Origin: Actinophytocola algeriensis
GTDB taxonomy: Bacteria > Actinomycetota > Actinomycetes > Mycobacteriales > Pseudonocardiaceae
Reading direction: 5' to 3'
Length of the DNA: 64,000 nucleotides
Assembly (NCBI RefSeq): GCF_014203735.1
Contig: NZ_JACHJQ010000003.1
Location: 853,326 to 917,325 of the forward strand
Shown: positions 60,337 through 64,000 of the stretch, piece after piece
Numbering within the stretch: position 1 is the first letter of the stretch
Layout of the letters: the number at the start of each line of letters is the position of its first letter
The notes under the pieces: generated by a model
Databases searched by the model: none
Told to the model about the DNA's origin: nothing
Seen by the model: the letters and a program-made list of their open reading frames with translations, nothing else
Program-made: the position numbers and the translations under genes

Positions 60337-62325
60337 TCACTCGTCCGAGCCGGACCCCTTCAGACCCGACGAGATCAGCTCCATGACCGACGAGTCGGCC
60401 AGCGTCGTCACGTCGCCGATCTCGCGGTTCTCCGCCACGTCGCGCAGCAGGCGGCGCATGATCTTGCCGGACCGCGTCTTCGGCAGTTCCGGCACCACCA
60501 TGATCTGCCGCGGCTTCGCGATCGGGCCGATCTCCTTCGCCACGTGGTCGCGCAGTGCCTTGATCGCGGCCTCGCCGCGCGCCTCGTCCTCGGCGACGCC
60601 GCCGCGCAGGATCACGAACGCCACGATGCCCTGACCGGTGGTCGCGTCCGACGCGCCGACCACCGCGGCCTCGGCCACCGTCGGGTGCGACACCAGTGCC
60701 GACTCCACCTCGGTCGTCGAGATGCGGTGGCCGGACACGTTCATCACGTCGTCGACGCGGCCGAGCAGCCAGACGTCACCGTCCGCGTCGTACTTCGCGC
60801 CGTCGCCCGCGAAGTAGAAGCCCTGGTCGGCGAACCGCGACCAGTACGTGTCCCGGTACCGCTCCTCGTCGCCCCAGATGCCGCGCAGCATCGCGGGCCA
60901 CGGCTTGTCGAGCACCAGGTAGCCGCCGCCACCGGCCGCGACCTCGTTGCCCTGGTCGTCGACCACCTTCGCCGAGATGCCCGGCAGCGCGCGCTGCGCC
61001 GAACCCGGCTTCGCGTGCGTCACCCCCGGCAACGGCGAGATCATGATCGCGCCCGTCTCCGTCTGCCACCACGTGTCGACCACCGGCGTCTTCGAGGACC
61101 CGATGGTCTCCCGGTACCAGATCCACGCCTCCGGGTTGATCGGCTCACCGACCGACCCGAGCACCCGCAGCGACGACAGGTCGAACTTCTCGGGGATCTC
61201 CTTGCCCCACTTCATGAACGTGCGGATCAGCGTCGGCGCCGTGTAGTAGATGGTGACGCCGTACTTCTGCACGATCTCCCAGTGCCTGCCCTCGTGCGGC
61301 GTGTTGGGCGTGCCCTCGTACACGACTTCGGTCGCGCCGTTCGCCAACGGTCCGTACACGATGTAGCTGTGCCCGGTCACCCAGCCGATGTCGGCGGTGC
61401 ACCAGTAGACGTCACTCTCCGGCTTCAGGTCGAAGACGTTCCGGTGCGTGTACGCGGTCTGGGTCAGGTAGCCGCCCGTCGTGTGCAGGATGCCCTTCGG
61501 CTTACCGGTCGTGCCCGAGGTGTACAGGATGTACAGCGGGTGCTCGGAGTCGAACGCCTCCGGCGTGTGCTGCTCGGACTGCCCGTCGACGGTGTCGTGC
61601 CACCAGATATCGCGGCCCTCGGTCCACTCGACGTCGGTCTCGGTCCGCTTGACCACCAGCACGTGCTCGACCGACGGCGTCTTCGCGACCGCCTCGTCCA
61701 CGGCGGCCTTCAGCGGCGCGGGCTTGCCGCGCCGGTACTGGCCGTCGGCGGTGATCACGAGCTTGGCCTGCGCGTCGTCGATGCGGGACCGCAGCGCCTC
61801 GGCGGAGAACCCGCCGAACACGACGCTGTGGGTCAGGCCGAGCCGCGCGCACGCGAGCATCGAGAAGATCGCCTCGGGCAGCATCGGCATGTAGATCGCG
61901 ACCCGGTCCCCGGTCGTCAGACCCAGCGAGAGCAGCGCGTTCGCGGTCTTCGACACCTCACGCAGCAGGTCGGCGTAGGTGATGGTGCGGCCGTCGCCGG
62001 GCTCGCCCTCCCAGTGGATCGCGACGCGGTCGCCGTTGCCGGCCTCGACGTGGCGATCGACACAGTTGTAGGCGACGTTCAGCTTGCCGCCGACGAACCA
62101 CTTCGCGAACGGCGCGTTCGACCAGTCCAGCACCTGGTTCCACGGGGTCTCCCAGGTCAGCTGCTCCGCCTGCGCGGCCCAGAACGCCTCGCGATCGGCG
62201 TCGGCCTGCTCGTACAGCTCGGCCTTCGCGTTCGCCTGCTGCGCGAACTCGTCACTCGGCGGGAAGGTCCTGCTCTCCGTGAGCAGGTTGTCCAGCGTCT
62301 GGCCCTGGCCGGACTGCTCGGTCAT
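60337..62325 (-). CDS. acs: Acetyl-CoA synthetase
   Basis: Converts acetate, ATP and CoA to acetyl-CoA. 662 residues. [19 protein letters not shown] for [33 protein letters not shown], the hinge [16 protein letters not shown] and the C-terminal [14 protein letters not shown], whose Lys is the target of regulatory acetylation in many bacteria. ATG 62325 after GAGGAGGAT. In M. tuberculosis acs is next to dppABCD and Rv3668-3670; here nhaA and the VIT1-like gene come between. Confidence 0.97.
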   Translation of the reverse strand: MTEQSGQGQTLDNLLTESRTFPPSDEFAQQANAKAELYEQADADREAFWAAQAEQLTWETPWNQVLDWSNAPFAKWFVGGKLNVAYNCVDRHVEAGNGDRVAIHWEGEPGDGRTITYADLLREVSKTANALLSLGLTTGDRVAIYMPMLPEAIFSMLACARLGLTHSVVFGGFSAEALRSRIDDAQAKLVITADGQYRRGKPAPLKAAVDEAVAKTPSVEHVLVVKRTETDVEWTEGRDIWWHDTVDGQSEQHTPEAFDSEHPLYILYTSGTTGKPKGILHTTGGYLTQTAYTHRNVFDLKPESDVYWCTADIGWVTGHSYIVYGPLANGATEVVYEGTPNTPHEGRHWEIVQKYGVTIYYTAPTLIRTFMKWGKEIPEKFDLSSLRVLGSVGEPINPEAWIWYRETIGSSKTPVVDTWWQTETGAIMISPLPGVTHAKPGSAQRALPGISAKVVDDQGNEVAAGGGGYLVLDKPWPAMLRGIWGDEERYRDTYWSRFADQGFYFAGDGAKYDADGDVWLLGRVDDVMNVSGHRISTTEVESALVSHPTVAEAAVVGASDATTGQGIVAFVILRGGVAEDEARGEAAIKALRDHVAKEIGPIAKPRQIMVVPELPKTRSGKIMRRLLRDVAENREIGDVTTLADSSVMELISSGLKGSGSDE

Positions 62326-62458
62326 GATGCGGATCCTCCTCGACCCCGGGGGGACTGCGTGTGTCTGCCGTGAACGGTAGTGCTCTATCACGCCTGGCAA
62401 CAGCACGTACAGAGGTCCAGACCAATGAACTGGGGGTTCCCGAACGGATGTCACCCGG

Positions 62459-62464
62459 TAGGGT
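62459..62464 (+). promoter_or_regulatory. -10 element (TAGGGT), leaderless mRNA
   Basis: TAGGGT ends eight bases before GTG 62473. Confidence 0.4.
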
Positions 62465-62472
62465 CCGTCCAC

Positions 62473-63204
62473 GTGACAGACCCCCTGGCGCCGCTGCTGG
62501 ACCTGCCCGGAGTCGACGAGGCGGTGGCCGCCGCACGCGAGGCGGTCGACGCGGTCCACGGACACCCGGCGAACCGTCGCGGCTGGCCCGCTACCGCGGC
62601 CGAGGCGTCGGTCCGCGCGTCCCGCGCGTCCGCCGCGCTCGACGGCGGCGCCGCGGACATCCCGGCTACCGGCGAGGTCACGGACCCGCACCTCGCGGGT
62701 GCGTTGCGCATCGGCGAGTCCATCGGCCCGATCCTGGCGGTGTGGCAGCGCGCACCGATGCAGGCGCTGGCCCGGCTGCACGTCCTGGCGGCCGCCGACC
62801 TGGCCGACGACGAGTCGCTCGGCCGTCCCCGGCAGGCGCGCTGGATCTCGAAGCGGCTGGACATCCTGGCCGAGATCGTCGCGGGCGGCACCTCGGTGCC
62901 CGGGCCGGTCCTGACCGCCGTCGTGCACGGCGAGCTGCTGGCACTGTCCCCGTTCGGCACCGCGGACGGCGTGGTCGCGCGTGCCGCCGCGCGGCTGACC
63001 ATGATCGCGACCGGCCTCGACCCGAAGGGCCTGATCGTGCCGGAGGTCTTCTACCTGCGCCGCTCCGACCGCTACCGCGAGGCGGCCGCCGCGTTCGCCA
63101 GTGGCGGCGACGGCCTCACCGAGTGGCTGCTGTTCTCGTGCGAGGCCATCGAGGCGGGTGCCCGCGAGGCGACGAGCATCGCGGAAGCCGCACTACCCGC
63201 CTGA
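62473..63204 (+). CDS. Conserved protein with degenerate Fic-like motif (Rv3662c-like)
   Basis: 243 residues. Helical. [12 protein letters not shown] and [26 protein letters not shown] recall the Fic fold, in which the motif is HPFxxGNGRxxR; here the Gly-Asn-Gly-Arg core reads TADGVVAR and the His is displaced, so AMP-transfer activity is doubtful. The family is conserved in actinobacteria (Rv3662c, beside dpp genes in M. tuberculosis, from memory). GTG 62473; earlier in-frame starts are less likely. Confidence 0.7.
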   Translation: MTDPLAPLLDLPGVDEAVAAAREAVDAVHGHPANRRGWPATAAEASVRASRASAALDGGAADIPATGEVTDPHLAGALRIGESIGPILAVWQRAPMQALARLHVLAAADLADDESLGRPRQARWISKRLDILAEIVAGGTSVPGPVLTAVVHGELLALSPFGTADGVVARAAARLTMIATGLDPKGLIVPEVFYLRRSDRYREAAAAFASGGDGLTEWLLFSCEAIEAGAREATSIAEAALPA

Positions 63205-63331
63205 CTGATCCGCCTCCCCGCATTCAAAAGTCACGTTCCCCTGAGGTGACTGCTGACCAGGCGCAGACCTCAGCACAAAGATCCACAGGACAGCAGCATC
63301 TCGGCCACCTCTCAGGTGTGCTGGCCAGCGT

Positions 63332-64000
63332 TCAGACCGCGGTCGCGTCCAGTTTGGTCAGGGCCTGGCGGACGTGGCCGTCGGTGGCGGCCAGTACCGC
63401 GGCGGCGCGCTCCGGGTCGACGCCCGACAGCAGGTGCACGAGGGCCACCTTCAGGTCCCCGTGCGCCTCGTCCAGCGCGGCCGCGCACTCCTGTCTGCTC
63501 ACGCCGGTGGCCTCCTGCAGGATCCGCAGGGTCCGCCCGCGCAGCTTGGCGTTCGTGGCGCGCATGCTGACCATCAGGTTCGAGTAGGTGCGGCCGAGCT
63601 TGACCATCACGGCCGTCGAGAACGCCGTCAGCACGAGCTTCTGCGCGGTGCCCGCCTTCATGCGGGTCGACCCGGCGACCACCTCGGGGCCCGTGTCGAC
63701 CTCGACCAGCACGTCGATGTCCAGCAGGCCCGTCGCGTGCGGGTTGGAGAACACCAGGCCGGTGTGCGCGCCCAGCTCACGGGCGGCACGCAGCGCGCCC
63801 AGCACGTACGGGGTCCGCCCGGACGCGGTCAGGCCCAGCACGAAGTCGCCCGCCGAGGCCGACGCCGCGAGCTCCGCCGCGCCCGCCTCGTCGTCGTCCT
63901 CGGCGTTCTCCACCGCGTTCTGCAGTGCGTGGTCGCCGCCCGCGTGGTGCACGACGAACCAGTCGGAAGGCGCGTTGAACGTCGGCACCAGCTCGGCCGC
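63332..64000 (-). CDS. murQ: N-acetylmuramic acid 6-phosphate etherase, 5' truncated
   Basis: Cleaves MurNAc-6-phosphate to GlcNAc-6-phosphate and lactate in cell-wall recycling. About 222 C-terminal residues are visible; the gene continues past the window end. The SIS sugar-phosphate fold shows GLTASGRTPYVLGAL, the family signature STRMKAGTAQKLVLTAFSTAVMVKLGRTY, and the C-terminal UBA-like helical domain (GVSRQECAAALDEAHGDLKVALVHLLSGVD). A 127-base gap before it toward the Fic-like gene shows nothing but a small CACCT/AGGTG hairpin. Confidence 0.94.
   Translation of the reverse strand, partial: AAELVPTFNAPSDWFVVHHAGGDHALQNAVENAEDDDEAGAAELAASASAGDFVLGLTASGRTPYVLGALRAARELGAHTGLVFSNPHATGLLDIDVLVEVDTGPEVVAGSTRMKAGTAQKLVLTAFSTAVMVKLGRTYSNLMVSMRATNAKLRGRTLRILQEATGVSRQECAAALDEAHGDLKVALVHLLSGVDPERAAAVLAATDGHVRQALTKLDATAV

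Overview
The window is high-GC (roughly 70%) chromosomal DNA from an actinomycete. Gene content and order point to the Pseudonocardiales (Lentzea/Saccharothrix/Amycolatopsis-like; this is inference). Supporting signs are GTG-rich starts, many 4-base GTGA/ATGA gene overlaps, leaderless TAGGCT-type promoters, a WhiB protein, and a long block in the same order as M. tuberculosis Rv3683-Rv3667. No rRNA, CRISPR array, intact IS element or prophage was seen. There is one tRNA, tRNA-Pro(CGG).

Layout. 1-5.8 kb: a dipeptide/oligopeptide ABC importer operon (binding lipoprotein, two permeases, two ATPases). 5.9-9.4 kb: a DinB-like protein, leuA with a leucine leader peptide and attenuator hairpin, and two tandem small membrane-protein paralogues. 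9.5-15.6 kb: part of the cholesterol C/D-ring catabolic set (fadD3, kstR2, fadA6, two SDRs, an APH-like kinase), with a KstR-type operator before fadD3 and an inverted repeat between kstR2 and fadA6. 15.9-19.2 kb: SDR, MmyB-type regulator, nitroreductase, PIG-V-like membrane glycosyltransferase. 19.3-21.8 kb: ask-asd, with an internal start for the Ask beta subunit. 22-27.8 kb: a diguanylate cyclase/GNAT pair, MFS, Fur, HSL-type esterase, FMN reductase, dps. 27.8-32.4 kb: an S9 peptidase, then an operon of a papain-like C1 protease, a small protein sharing the protease's C-terminal domain, and a chagasin-family (I42) cysteine-protease inhibitor, then a hemerythrin-like protein. 32.4-34.4 kb: a secreted DUF11-type protein, a frameshifted membrane gene, tRNA-Pro. 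34.4-59.3 kb: the conserved block, with metallophosphoesterase, GatB/YqeY, PBP (ponA2 type), whiB4, two ArsA-like ATPases, DUF4177, RidA, two lineage-specific paralogues, an oxidoreductase, NUDIX, MBL, a second beta-clamp-like gene, MFS, crp, nth, TlpA-like, NUDIX, marP, TAP-like hydrolase, ephE, a holin-like DUF1469 protein and nhaA. 59.3-64 kb: a VIT1-like transporter, acs, a Fic-like protein and murQ (truncated by the window edge).

The most unusual signal is a dispersed element seen four times (3627-3695, 19338-19399, 41798-41866, 42324-42392). A conserved 20-base left arm is followed by a hairpin whose 12-base loop (GGAGCCTGCGAG) is constant while the stem changes sequence and keeps pairing in three copies. 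Three copies are exactly 69 bases, fill the gap between stop and start of neighbouring operon genes, place the downstream Shine-Dalgarno sequence in the hairpin, and form a 22-codon micro-ORF overlapping both neighbours. This looks like a structured intercistronic RNA family. The C1 protease/I42 inhibitor operon is the second candidate for an undescribed system.
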